Of a stretch of DNA of 64,000 bases, positions 17,896 to 25,503 are shown one piece after another. This DNA comes from an uncultured Clostridia bacterium (GTDB taxonomy: Bacteria > Bacillota > Clostridia > Lachnospirales > Lachnospiraceae): positions 1 to 64,000 of the forward strand of contig CALBKM010000010.1 in NCBI GenBank assembly GCA_937895705.1, written 5' to 3'. Numbering within the stretch: position 1 is the first letter of the stretch; every line of letters begins with the position of its first letter. The notes below the pieces were generated by a model, which searched no databases, was not told the DNA's origin, and saw only the letters and a program-made list of their open reading frames with translations. Position numbers and translations under genes: made by a program.

Positions 17896-17931
17896 ACTCC
17901 GCTTTGTACGGATATTCCGCTTTGTACGGAA
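17894..17931. repeat. Short direct repeat of CCGCTTTGTACGGA
   Basis: CCGCTTTGTACGGA occurs twice in a row, 20 bases apart. Each copy is itself partly palindromic and is complementary to the start of the 59-bp repeats upstream. Confidence 0.6.
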
Positions 17932-17932
17932 C

Positions 17933-18193
17933 TTAGTCAAGAGTGTACGGCATGAGTGCAACGTGACGAGCGCGCTTTACAGCAACGGTCAATGCTCTCT
18001 GATGCTTTGCACAGTTTCCGGTAATTCTTCTCGGAAGAATCTTACCTCTTTCGGAAACGTATCTCTTTAACTTATTTACATCCTTATAATCGATGCCTGC
18101 GTTAGTCTTGTCTGCGCAGAAAGCACAAACCTTCTTTCTTCTGCGAACTACGCGTCTCTTAGCACCGAGATCTGCCTTATCCGGTCTTTCCAT
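17933..18193 (-). CDS. rpsR: Ribosomal protein bS18
   Basis: 86 residues, the full usual length. The CAFC pair and the later Cys in GNCAKHQRAL mark the zinc-binding (C+) form. The conserved KRYVSERGKILPRR stretch contacts 16S rRNA. It is the last gene of rpsF-ssb-rpsR, an order conserved across bacteria; S18 pairs with S6 on the ribosome platform. An AGGAGG site lies 8 bases before the ATG. Confidence 0.98.
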   Translation of the reverse strand: MERPDKADLGAKRRVVRRRKKVCAFCADKTNAGIDYKDVNKLKRYVSERGKILPRRITGNCAKHQRALTVAVKRARHVALMPYTLD

Positions 18194-18251
18194 TTGGTTC
18201 TACCTCCTTATTCAAATCGTGCGGCTTAGGCCGCTTCTTATAGTTTGCTTC

Positions 18252-18686
18252 CTAGTTAAACGGAAGCTCTTCGTCGATACCGTCAGGGATATTCATGAAT
18301 CCGTCACCTGCCGCAGACGGCTCCGGTCTTGCGCTCGGACGATACTCCGAACCTTCACCGGCCGCATTTCTGCTCTCGGCAAACTCTAATTCATCTACCA
18401 TAATACGTGTGCTGTATACCTTCTGGCCTTCTTTGTTTGTGTAGTTGTCGTTCTGGACTCTGCCCACAACAACCATCTTTGTTCCCTTCTTCAGGTAACG
18501 CTCTACAAACTCTGCCTGCTTTCCGAAAGCAGTACAGTTAAAGAAATCTGCATCAGGCTCGCCTTCACGCTTAAAACGTCTGTCTACCGCGATACTGAAC
18601 GTACCGACAGCGGTGGAACTGGCACCTGTCGAATATCTGATTTCCGGGTCTCTGGTTAATCTACCGATTAAAATGACTTTGTTCAT
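18252..18686 (-). CDS. ssb: Single-stranded DNA-binding protein
   Basis: 144 residues. An OB fold (about 1-105) starts MNKVILIGRLTRDPEIRYS and contains the conserved FFNCTAFGKQAEFVERYL. A flexible Gly/Ala/Pro-rich tail and an acidic tip (DEELPFN) follow. The tip resembles the usual DDDIPF partner-binding end with one extra Asn. It sits between rpsF and rpsR. Confidence 0.97.
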   Translation of the reverse strand: MNKVILIGRLTRDPEIRYSTGASSTAVGTFSIAVDRRFKREGEPDADFFNCTAFGKQAEFVERYLKKGTKMVVVGRVQNDNYTNKEGQKVYSTRIMVDELEFAESRNAAGEGSEYRPSARPEPSAAGDGFMNIPDGIDEELPFN

Positions 18687-18701
18687 TAAGGAATTCCTCC
18701 T

Positions 18702-18992
18702 TTACTCCTCGTCCCGTCTAATGCATAAGAATCTGAGCACATTGTCCATAATACGAAGTCTGGATTCGATCTCCGCCGGAACAGTTGCTTCAGCATCGAA
18801 CTGAATGAAGAAATAGTAACCTTCCTTCATCTTCTGGATTTCGTATGCGAGTCTCTTCTTGCCTGCGTCTTCAACGTTGGTAACATTACCGCCGAATCTT
18901 GCAATGAGCTCCTTTGCTGCCTCTACAACAGCATTCTTTACGTCATCCTCGACTTTTGCATTTACAACTAAGGCTAATTCATACTGATTCAT
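18702..18992 (-). CDS. rpsF: Ribosomal protein bS6
   Basis: 96 residues from ATG 18992 (MNQYELALVV). This start agrees with the family's N-terminus and has an AAGGAGG site upstream; the longer open frame to 19034 is not needed. The conserved KRLAYEIQKMKEGYYFFIQF block is present. First gene of the rpsF-ssb-rpsR operon. Confidence 0.97.
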   Translation of the reverse strand: MNQYELALVVNAKVEDDVKNAVVEAAKELIARFGGNVTNVEDAGKKRLAYEIQKMKEGYYFFIQFDAEATVPAEIESRLRIMDNVLRFLCIRRDEE

Positions 18993-19079
18993 AGTTGCGT
19001 GCACCTCCTTCTGGTCTCCGGCCCTTCCCGTCACGAAAGAGCAAGGAATAATAATGTGTTTTGCATATCACAGTTTTTC

Positions 19080-19108
19080 ATTCTAGCATAATTTTCCGTT
19101 TTATGCAA
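19080..19108 (-). promoter_or_regulatory. Promoter of rpsF-ssb-rpsR
   Basis: Minus strand TTGCAT (19108-19103), 17-base spacer, TAGAAT (19085-19080), preceded by TGC (extended -10). The leader of about 80 bases is long enough to hold the S6:S18 autoregulatory RNA known in this operon, but I could not establish that fold by eye. Confidence 0.7.
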
Positions 19109-19165
19109 GTACTTTTTTATGTTTTTATGCGGCTTGGCGCCTTTTTTTGCCCTTTCCTCTGTTTT

Positions 19166-20074
19166 CTATTGTTTCTCTTTAAACATTTCCGGTTCCGGTC
19201 TCCACGCCGCGGTCACATAATCAAGATAAGTATCTTCCCCCTTCGGCAAAAACTTGCTAATGATACTCTTACGCACAATGTGCTCCGTTCCGTCCTCGGT
19301 ATAGGTATCGCAATTATGAAAAATCCGGGGACTTCCCTCCTTCTCTCCCATATAAATCATTACATGTCCCGGCATATGTAACACCGCACCCACTCCCAGC
19401 AAGCGAATTTGTCCTGCCTTATCTTCCGAAGACTTCCCTGTTAAATCCACGTACTTTGTTTTTCCCGTTACCGCCCCTTGTTCTCCGTATCTTTGTTGCA
19501 TTTCGGAGTTTCTCGGTAAAGTGATTCCGAAACAGGCGTAAAAAGCCCGAACCGTAGAAGAGCAATCCAGCCCGTCCAACCGCTCATCTCCCCAGCTGTA
19601 GGGAATCTCCGTCATTCGTTCCGCCTGAAGCCGAAGCTGCCGCTCCGTAAAAGGTAAATAACTCCGCACAAATATCGGACCGCCATCCTGTTCCGTGCCT
19701 TCCGGTTCGTTGTCAAATACAGGCAGCACCGTACCCACCCGGAAATACTGTCCGTCCCTGCATCGTCCCGATTTTAACACAACCTGATATTCCCTCCCCA
19801 ATAGCTTCCGGTACCTTTCGTAGTGCCGTTGCGTACAAACAAAGACGCCTTCTTCTCTCATATACCCTTCCGTAGCCTCGGAAATGACATAGCACCAGCC
19901 GCCCTCCAACCTCTGCAGTCGCACCGCCTCTCCCACATTCAACCGGCTCTCCTGCCGTCTGTCCCACACATCTCCCCGATACTTCCGTAAAGGTTCCATG
20001 GTCGGTTCCGTCCTCACACACACGTTCCGAATCGTAATCCCGTACAGCATTGCCATAAATAAAAACGATACCAA
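19166..20074 (-). CDS. SH3-like/NlpC-P60 family cysteine peptidase lacking a visible signal peptide
   Basis: About 302 residues. Two SH3-like wall-binding segments (about 10-160) precede an NlpC/P60 domain. The catalytic Cys lies in GLDCSSTVRAFYACFGITLPR and the His in MPGHVMIYMG. Such enzymes cut peptidoglycan stem peptides outside the cell. No signal peptide is found: the open frame begins directly in the SH3 domain. The candidate starts (TTG 20074 with a weak AGGGA site, ATG 20056) fall in or just after the terminator of the upstream operon. The gene may be 5'-truncated or use an unusual start. Confidence 0.75.
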   Translation of the reverse strand: MVSFLFMAMLYGITIRNVCVRTEPTMEPLRKYRGDVWDRRQESRLNVGEAVRLQRLEGGWCYVISEATEGYMREEGVFVCTQRHYERYRKLLGREYQVVLKSGRCRDGQYFRVGTVLPVFDNEPEGTEQDGGPIFVRSYLPFTERQLRLQAERMTEIPYSWGDERLDGLDCSSTVRAFYACFGITLPRNSEMQQRYGEQGAVTGKTKYVDLTGKSSEDKAGQIRLLGVGAVLHMPGHVMIYMGEKEGSPRIFHNCDTYTEDGTEHIVRKSIISKFLPKGEDTYLDYVTAAWRPEPEMFKEKQ

Positions 20075-20104
20075 GTCGGACTTTCCCTGTCCGATTCGGT
20101 ATCG
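20057..20104 (-). terminator. Terminator of the ExbB/ExbD-like operon
   Basis: Strong stem (arm CGATACC plus AGTCGGAC with one bulge on each side, 20066-20104), followed on the minus strand by TTTTTATTT. It overlaps the 5' end of the NlpC/P60 gene. Confidence 0.88.
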
Positions 20105-20178
20105 CTCCTTCCTTTTTCTATTAGGTTATGTACAAAATCCTCCGGATATGCCCAAAGCCACTGTCAGGGTACTCTCTC

Positions 20179-20613
20179 CTACTGTTCCGCAATATCGACT
20201 CCGTGTTTGGTAAACAACGCTTTCACCTCGTCCCAGGCTTTCGTTGCCGCATAATTATTTACCAGTACAAAAGAAGTTTCTTTTGCATCCTCTGCGGTAA
20301 GCAACGCTTCGATATCCGTCAGACTCTTTTCTTCACCGTCAATAAAATACTGTCCCTGCTTTACTTCGATGGACAGTGTTACCGTGTCCTTTTCCTCCGG
20401 AAGCTCCTCCTGCGGATTCTCTACCGGATCCTTCACTTCCTCCTGCGGATTTTTCGCATCGGAATTTACGTTAGTGTCTTTTCCGAGTCCTGCGCCGCCT
20501 CCGCCGCCCAGTCCGAATTTTCCTCCGAGCAGTGCCAGCACCGCAAGTATCGCCACAACACCTACGCCGCCCGCAACTTTCCCTTTTTTGCTCTTTTTCT
20601 TATCCTTTGCCAT
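20179..20613 (-). CDS. Small membrane-anchored ExbD-like protein, third gene of the proton-channel operon
   Basis: 144 residues. A Lys-rich start, one membrane helix (about 14-34), a Gly-rich stretch and an acidic linker (NPQEEV repeats) are followed by a ~65-residue alpha/beta domain. Its pattern (GQYFIDGEEKSLTDIEALL ... TSFVLVNNYAATKAWDEV ... LFTKHGV) resembles the extracytoplasmic domain of ExbD/TolR. The usual Asp in the membrane helix is absent, so it cannot be the proton-carrying subunit. Family assignment is by pattern only. Confidence 0.55.
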   Translation of the reverse strand: MAKDKKKSKKGKVAGGVGVVAILAVLALLGGKFGLGGGGGAGLGKDTNVNSDAKNPQEEVKDPVENPQEELPEEKDTVTLSIEVKQGQYFIDGEEKSLTDIEALLTAEDAKETSFVLVNNYAATKAWDEVKALFTKHGVDIAEQ

Positions 20614-20625
20614 ATAGCTGCCTCC

Positions 20626-21378
20626 TTAGTAAATTTTTATCTTCTCCATAAAACAGGTCTTTGAAAAACTGCGTTCCAAATTCCTGATTGATTCACCGAT
20701 TACCTCCAAATCCGACTGGGAAAAATTCTCGTCATCATATGCGTACTGTACGGTACACCAAACCACTTTTTCTTCGCTTTCCCGCAGTGCCCCGGACAAA
20801 GCCTTGGTCAGCTCCGTCACCTGCCGGGCCGTAAGCTTTGCACGTTCCTCCTTTGACAGAGAAAAATCATGCATAAACTCCACCGAATCCACATAAGTCT
20901 TTTCCTCTTCTGTCCCGCCGGACCGGTATATCCCAACCCGAACCACCGGCAATCCCGTCGCCTCATCCGTTCCGGTTTCGCACAAAAGAAGCACCTTTGT
21001 CATCCGCCTAATAACCTCAGCGTACGCCGTGGTATCACTTGCATCAAAGTCCGTTATGATTTTTAAATAATCATACTCTTCCAGAAGTGCTTTATGATTC
21101 TCCAAAAGTACCTGAAGTTCCAGTTCCAAGTCGGCATTGTTCTGTTTTATTTCTTCCAGTTCTTTCAGCTTCTCCGTAAGTTCCGCAATCTCTTCCGCAG
21201 CTTCTTCTCCCTGCAATTGTTCCGCAGTCAGCGCCTGCTTTGCCGCCTCTGCTTCTTCCTTCGCAGCCGCATTGGCATTCGCCGACACAAGACTCATATT
21301 ACTGATCACCACAAACAGAAGAATCATAATAACATCCAACAGAGAAGTGAAATCCAGTATCAACTCTCTCTTTTTCAT
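20626..21378 (-). CDS. ExbD/TolR-like membrane protein with long coiled coil
   Basis: 250 residues. The N-terminal helix LDFTSLLDVIMILLFVVIS carries an Asp at the position used for proton transfer in ExbD/TolR/MotB. A coiled coil of about 70 residues (AAKEEAEAAKQAL to LEEYDYLK) and a C-terminal alpha/beta domain (about 125-250) follow. The start overlaps the ExbB-like gene by 4 bases, so the two are coupled. The coiled coil is longer than in Gram-negative ExbD. It probably forms the stator stalk of a MotA/ExbB-type channel. Confidence 0.7.
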   Translation of the reverse strand: MKKRELILDFTSLLDVIMILLFVVISNMSLVSANANAAAKEEAEAAKQALTAEQLQGEEAAEEIAELTEKLKELEEIKQNNADLELELQVLLENHKALLEEYDYLKIITDFDASDTTAYAEVIRRMTKVLLLCETGTDEATGLPVVRVGIYRSGGTEEEKTYVDSVEFMHDFSLSKEERAKLTARQVTELTKALSGALRESEEKVVWCTVQYAYDDENFSQSDLEVIGESIRNLERSFSKTCFMEKIKIY

Positions 21379-21905
21379 TCAACCTTCTCCTGTCCGTCCC
21401 GTTTGTTCGGGTTTAACAAATATTCCATATGTTTTTCGTTATCTTCGATTTTGTAAGACAAAAAGGAATCCAAAAACTTAAAAACCAGTGCGGCCACAAT
21501 ACCCCAGAAAGTAGAGGTCAGTGCCGCAAAAAACGCTCCTGTCGTTTCGGTCCCGATTAAATTTACCATCGGAATCAAAGAAATGACGGTTCCCAGCATT
21601 CCCAACAGCGGAAACATAGTGGTAAAGTTACAGTAAAACGCATAGCTGCGATTCATCTGCTCTCTGTACTCCAACAATTCGTTTACCGTCAATTTTTTTC
21701 GCTCTGCCTTTGTATTTCCTTTTATGGCATTCTTCACATCCTCCGGCAGATTTACCAGTTTGTCCTGGGCATTAAAATGGTAATACACCCTGTTTGTTTT
21801 ATTCCGCGTATTCAGATACGCAAACACATTACATAGCGCCGCCAACAAAATCAGCCCGTCAAATCCCAGTAAATTGTCCAGAAAAATACGCAATACCTCG
21901 CCCAC
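21375..21905 (-). CDS. MotA/TolQ/ExbB-family proton channel subunit
   Basis: 176 residues from GTG 21905, chosen because GGGAGG lies 7 bases upstream; the open frame extends to 22004. Three membrane helices are predicted. The last two hold the family signature: MFPLLGMLGTVISLIP and, after a short loop, FFAALTSTFWGIVAALVFKF. It is short for MotA (no large cytoplasmic domain) and closest in layout to ExbB/TolQ. It heads a three-gene operon with two ExbD-like proteins. The role in a cell without an outer membrane is unknown. Confidence 0.8.
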   Translation of the reverse strand: MGEVLRIFLDNLLGFDGLILLAALCNVFAYLNTRNKTNRVYYHFNAQDKLVNLPEDVKNAIKGNTKAERKKLTVNELLEYREQMNRSYAFYCNFTTMFPLLGMLGTVISLIPMVNLIGTETTGAFFAALTSTFWGIVAALVFKFLDSFLSYKIEDNEKHMEYLLNPNKRDGQEKVE

Positions 21906-21953
21906 GATGAATCCTCCCGTCTCATTGGTAAACCGACTCCTCCCCATTACATT

Positions 21954-21983
21954 ATTATACCATATAACTATAGGTTCTGGCAA
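21954..21983 (-). promoter_or_regulatory. Promoter of the ExbB/ExbD-like operon
   Basis: Minus strand TTGCCA (21983-21978), 18-base spacer, TATAAT (21959-21954). Confidence 0.75.
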
Positions 21984-22006
21984 ATAAAACACATTTTCCG
22001 GCATAG

Positions 22007-22036
22007 AAAAAGCAGGGCGTTTTCAAACACCCTGCC
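22007..22036 (-). terminator. Terminator of asnB
   Basis: Stem GCAGGG/CCCTGC with additional A-T pairs (22012-22035), followed by TTTTT on the minus strand. Confidence 0.85.
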
Positions 22037-22047
22037 GAATTCCTCTG

Positions 22048-23886
22048 TTAATTTCCGAAATATTCCTCATACCAGATGCCGAAACAATACAGACACCACA
22101 GTTTTCTGGAATAATCCTTTTTCCCCGCGTAATGCGCATCCAAAAGCGCCAGCATTTCCTTCTCTTTAAAGAGCTTGGTCATGTACGGGCGAAGCAATAC
22201 GTCCTTCACGCGGTTATAATACGGTTCCTCCCGAAGCCATACACGAATCGGCACCGGGAAGCCCAGCTTTTTACGTTCGGTAGACGCCTTCGGTGTATTC
22301 TTAAGTGCTGCCAGACGGAGCGCCTTTTTCGTAGTATTCTTATCCACCTTCAAAGAAAGCGGAAGCGTCCCCGCCACCTTCATTACTTCATAGTCCAGGA
22401 ACGGTACCCGAAGTTCCAACGAATGGGCCATACTCATACGGTCCGCCTTACGAAGGATATCACCTCTTAACCAGAACTTCATATCAATGTACTGCATCTT
22501 CTGAACATCATCCAAATCCCTGGCACGTTCATAATACGGCGCTGTCAGTTCCGACGTCTTTATTCTGCCTGTCGGTTTTACAAGCAAACGGTCGATTTCC
22601 TTTTCCCGGAAAATATACGCATTCCCGATATAACGCTCAGAAAGCGGAGTCCCGGTACGAATCAAATACTCTTTTCCTTTAAACCGGAACGGAATACACT
22701 TCATTACTTTTGCCACGGCAGAACGCAACGGCTTCGGCAGCCAGTCCATTGCCCGGTTCGCAATCACCGTCTGGTAAACGTTATAACCGCCGAACAACTC
22801 ATCCGCACCCTCACCGGAACATACTACCTTTACATATTTGCTTGCCAGCTGACTCACGAAAAACAGTGCTACCGCAGACGGGTCCGCCACCGGCTCGTCC
22901 ATATGATACTGTACCTTCGGAATTGCCTCCCAGTATTCTTCCGGCGTAATCACCTTACTGTGATTCTCCACACCGAGAATCTCCGCCAGTTCCTTGGCAT
23001 AAGCAATCTCACTGTAACCGCCGTCGGAAAATCCCACGGTAAAGGTCTTCGGACACTTTGCGGTACTCACCACATAACTGGAATCGATGCCGCCGGAAAG
23101 AAAGCTTCCCACTTCCGTATCTGCCGTCAGATGTACCTTTACAGAGTCGTCAAACACGTCTTCGATACGCTTGACCGCTTCTTCTAATGTCAAATCCTTC
23201 TCTACATCAAACTTCGGATCCCAGTATTCCTTCACGCATACTCCTTCCTCCTTGGAATAGGTGAGGAAATGTCCCGGAGGAAGTTCAAATACCCCCTTAA
23301 AAAAGCTTTCGCTCCGGGCAGAGAACTGGAACGAAAGATAGCTGTAAATCGCCTCTTCATTCAATTCTTTCTTTACGGAAGAATGCTGCAAAATCGACTT
23401 AATCTCCGAACCGAATACCAGCTCGTCCCCGTTGGGCTCCGTATAATAGAACGGTTTAATACCGAATCCGTCTCTGGCCGCAAACATACACTTTTTCTTA
23501 ATATCCCAGACAACAAAGCAATACATACCGCGAAGCTTCTTAAGTATATCCTGCCCGTACTCTTCAAACCCGTGCAAAACAACTTCGGAATCACTGTCCG
23601 TGGTAAACACATGCCCCTTTGCGCGAAGCTCTTCCCGAATCCCCGCATAGTTATAAATCTCACCGTTAAACGTCAGCACCATACTGCCGTCTTCATTCAA
23701 AATCGGCTGCTGACCGTTTTCGATACCGATAATACTGAGGCGGCGGAATCCCAATCCAACCGCGTCGTCTTCATAATATCCCACCGAATCCGGTCCCCGA
23801 TGAATAATCACTTCCGTCATCTTCCGCAATTCTTCTCTGTGAGCCTGTGCTCTTTTATAATCAACATATCCGGCGATTCCACACAT
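22048..23886 (-). CDS. asnB: Asparagine synthetase, glutamine-hydrolysing
   Basis: 612 residues. Met-Cys at the start (MCGIAGY) supplies the N-terminal Cys nucleophile of the glutaminase domain, with RGPDS, NGEIYN and DSEV motifs. The synthetase domain has the pyrophosphate loop SGGIDSS near residue 266. It converts aspartate, glutamine and ATP to asparagine. The longer C-terminus matches the Bacillus AsnB/AsnO type. Some homologues amidate cell-wall peptides, so asparagine synthesis is likely but not certain. It has its own promoter and terminator. Confidence 0.93.
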   Translation of the reverse strand: MCGIAGYVDYKRAQAHREELRKMTEVIIHRGPDSVGYYEDDAVGLGFRRLSIIGIENGQQPILNEDGSMVLTFNGEIYNYAGIREELRAKGHVFTTDSDSEVVLHGFEEYGQDILKKLRGMYCFVVWDIKKKCMFAARDGFGIKPFYYTEPNGDELVFGSEIKSILQHSSVKKELNEEAIYSYLSFQFSARSESFFKGVFELPPGHFLTYSKEEGVCVKEYWDPKFDVEKDLTLEEAVKRIEDVFDDSVKVHLTADTEVGSFLSGGIDSSYVVSTAKCPKTFTVGFSDGGYSEIAYAKELAEILGVENHSKVITPEEYWEAIPKVQYHMDEPVADPSAVALFFVSQLASKYVKVVCSGEGADELFGGYNVYQTVIANRAMDWLPKPLRSAVAKVMKCIPFRFKGKEYLIRTGTPLSERYIGNAYIFREKEIDRLLVKPTGRIKTSELTAPYYERARDLDDVQKMQYIDMKFWLRGDILRKADRMSMAHSLELRVPFLDYEVMKVAGTLPLSLKVDKNTTKKALRLAALKNTPKASTERKKLGFPVPIRVWLREEPYYNRVKDVLLRPYMTKLFKEKEMLALLDAHYAGKKDYSRKLWCLYCFGIWYEEYFGN

Positions 23887-23921
23887 TGTGTTGCCCTCCC
23901 TTATGGTTTTACCTGTATTAC

Positions 23922-23950
23922 ATCATATCAATTCTTCCCGTTTTTTTCAA
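23922..23950 (-). promoter_or_regulatory. Promoter of asnB
   Basis: Minus strand TTGAAA (23950-23945), 17-base spacer, TATGAT (23927-23922). It is divergent from the FliD-like gene promoter about 30 bases away. Confidence 0.75.
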
Positions 23951-23978
23951 GACTTAGCCGGATTTTCCAAAAAAATAC

Positions 23979-24008
23979 TTTACAATAGCTTTTGACGGGG
24001 TGTATAAT
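23979..24008 (+). promoter_or_regulatory. Promoter of the FliD-like gene
   Basis: TTTACA (23979-23984), 18 bases ending in TG, TATAAT (24003-24008). The ~115-base leader contains AAACAC/GTGTTT enclosing a GGC-AGGAT-GCC hairpin, another loop with GGA. Confidence 0.65.
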
Positions 24009-24131
24009 ATATATGGGATAGTGTCGTTTTTATCAATTATTGTTTCAAACACCGGGGCAGGATGCCATGTGTTTCCTTCATACGACATATTCCGGACTGT
24101 TTTTAAACTAAGTGAGAAAGGAGGCTTGCTT

Positions 24132-25415
24132 ATGTTGAATGTGTATAATTACTATATTCAGGATTACGTTTCCCGTAGTCCACGTTATTCTACCCACAAG
24201 AGGCGTGAGCTCCGCGATATTTACAAAAATATCGTCAAAATGTCTGCCTCCGAACCCCTTTACAAAATAGACCTTTCGGAACACAAGCAGGCCTGTGCTT
24301 TGTCCATCAAAGAAAGTGCTCTTGCTTTAAAAGATGCGAATCGTAAACTTCAGGATACTCCGTTGTTACACAATGCCGGCATCCATTCTGCGGATTCGAA
24401 CACCGTCCATGCCTCTTTGCTTCACCGCATGGAATTGTCCGAGTTTCCCGAAAACGCCCGCTATGATATAGAAGTTCGTAATTTAGCCTCCGGTCAGCAT
24501 AATGTAGGCACCCTTCTTGCCACGGACCGGACTCCTTTGCCGGAAGGAAGCTACAGTTTCGCCGTTTCCTTTCCGCAGGAACAATATTCCTTCCGCTTTA
24601 ACGTTACGCCGGACGCTACCGTCTTCGATTTACAGAGCAAACTGGCGGATTTCATTAACAAAACCGGTATCGGTCTGGAAGCCCAGGTTGCCATTCACAG
24701 AGAATCCGGTGTGAGCCGTTTGGAATTAACGGCAAAACAGACCGGCATCTACGGGAAAAGCTGTTTTTCTTTGGAAGACACTCTAAAGCCGCTTAACGCC
24801 GAAGCCGGTCTGGTAGAAACCTTCGGATTGAATCACGAGGCTTCTCCGGCTCAAAATGCGCACTACTCCGTGAACGGGGAAGCTTTTGAAGCTCCCGAGA
24901 ACACGGTTTCTTATAAGGACATGCTTCTGCTTTCCTTCCGTTCCGTCACCGACGCGCCGGTTTCCGTTCGACCGATTCCGGACCATAGTGCCGTTTACGA
25001 TTCTTTGGAGGAATTTACCGTAAACTATAACCGCCTGGTACAGACCGGCAAATCCACCGTACAGGAAAATAAAAGTTCCGCCTATTTGTTGCGGGGACTT
25101 TCCCATCTGGTTGCCTCCCATTACTCGTCGCTCAGTTCCGTCGGCATTACGGCGGATGAAGACGGATATCTTACCCTTGATCCGGAAAAGGTGAGCGAAG
25201 CCTCTGTTTCCGGAGATGCGGAGCGCATTCTCAGAGCGGACTCTTCGTTCCTGAAAGCTTTGGATTCCCGGTTAGAAACCGTCATCTTAAATCCGATGCG
25301 GTATGTAGATAAAAAACTGGTTGCTTACCCGGACCCGAGCGCACCTGTCAGCGAGCGCACCAGCCCGTACACAACCTCCATCTACAGCGGCATGCTTTTT
25401 AACAATTATTGTTAA
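24132..25415 (+). CDS. FliD-like flagellar hook-associated protein
   Basis: 427 residues from ATG 24132, which has an AAAGGAGG site; the open frame begins at 24000 but without one. The middle and C-terminal parts follow the FliD pattern. A beta segment is followed by a hook-associated block (FDLQSKLADFINKTGIGLEAQVA ... GVSRLELTAKQTGIYG). The end carries LSSVGITADEDGYLTLDPEK, the usual FliD C-terminal motif. It is shorter than classical FliD and the N-terminus (LNVYNYYIQDYVSRSPRYS) is atypical. It may be a diverged filament cap or an adhesin derived from one. It is alone, divergent from asnB. Confidence 0.6.
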   Translation: MLNVYNYYIQDYVSRSPRYSTHKRRELRDIYKNIVKMSASEPLYKIDLSEHKQACALSIKESALALKDANRKLQDTPLLHNAGIHSADSNTVHASLLHRMELSEFPENARYDIEVRNLASGQHNVGTLLATDRTPLPEGSYSFAVSFPQEQYSFRFNVTPDATVFDLQSKLADFINKTGIGLEAQVAIHRESGVSRLELTAKQTGIYGKSCFSLEDTLKPLNAEAGLVETFGLNHEASPAQNAHYSVNGEAFEAPENTVSYKDMLLLSFRSVTDAPVSVRPIPDHSAVYDSLEEFTVNYNRLVQTGKSTVQENKSSAYLLRGLSHLVASHYSSLSSVGITADEDGYLTLDPEKVSEASVSGDAERILRADSSFLKALDSRLETVILNPMRYVDKKLVAYPDPSAPVSERTSPYTTSIYSGMLFNNYC

Positions 25416-25503
25416 GTAAACTGTAATCTTTTTGCCACATAACTGCCACGTTCTCAAGTTAGTCTGTTAAGTGCGGTAAAATGATTTTAGAAAGAGGCAG
25501 GTT

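Noticed and set aside
17711..18070. 119-codon plus-strand frame over the repeat cluster and rpsR
   Set aside because: Consists of repeat sequence and the antisense of rpsR; no credible start.
20179..21905. Zorya-type anti-phage system
   Set aside because: ZorA has a very long tail and ZorB an OmpA-like peptidoglycan-binding domain; neither is present, and there are no ZorC/D/E-like genes.
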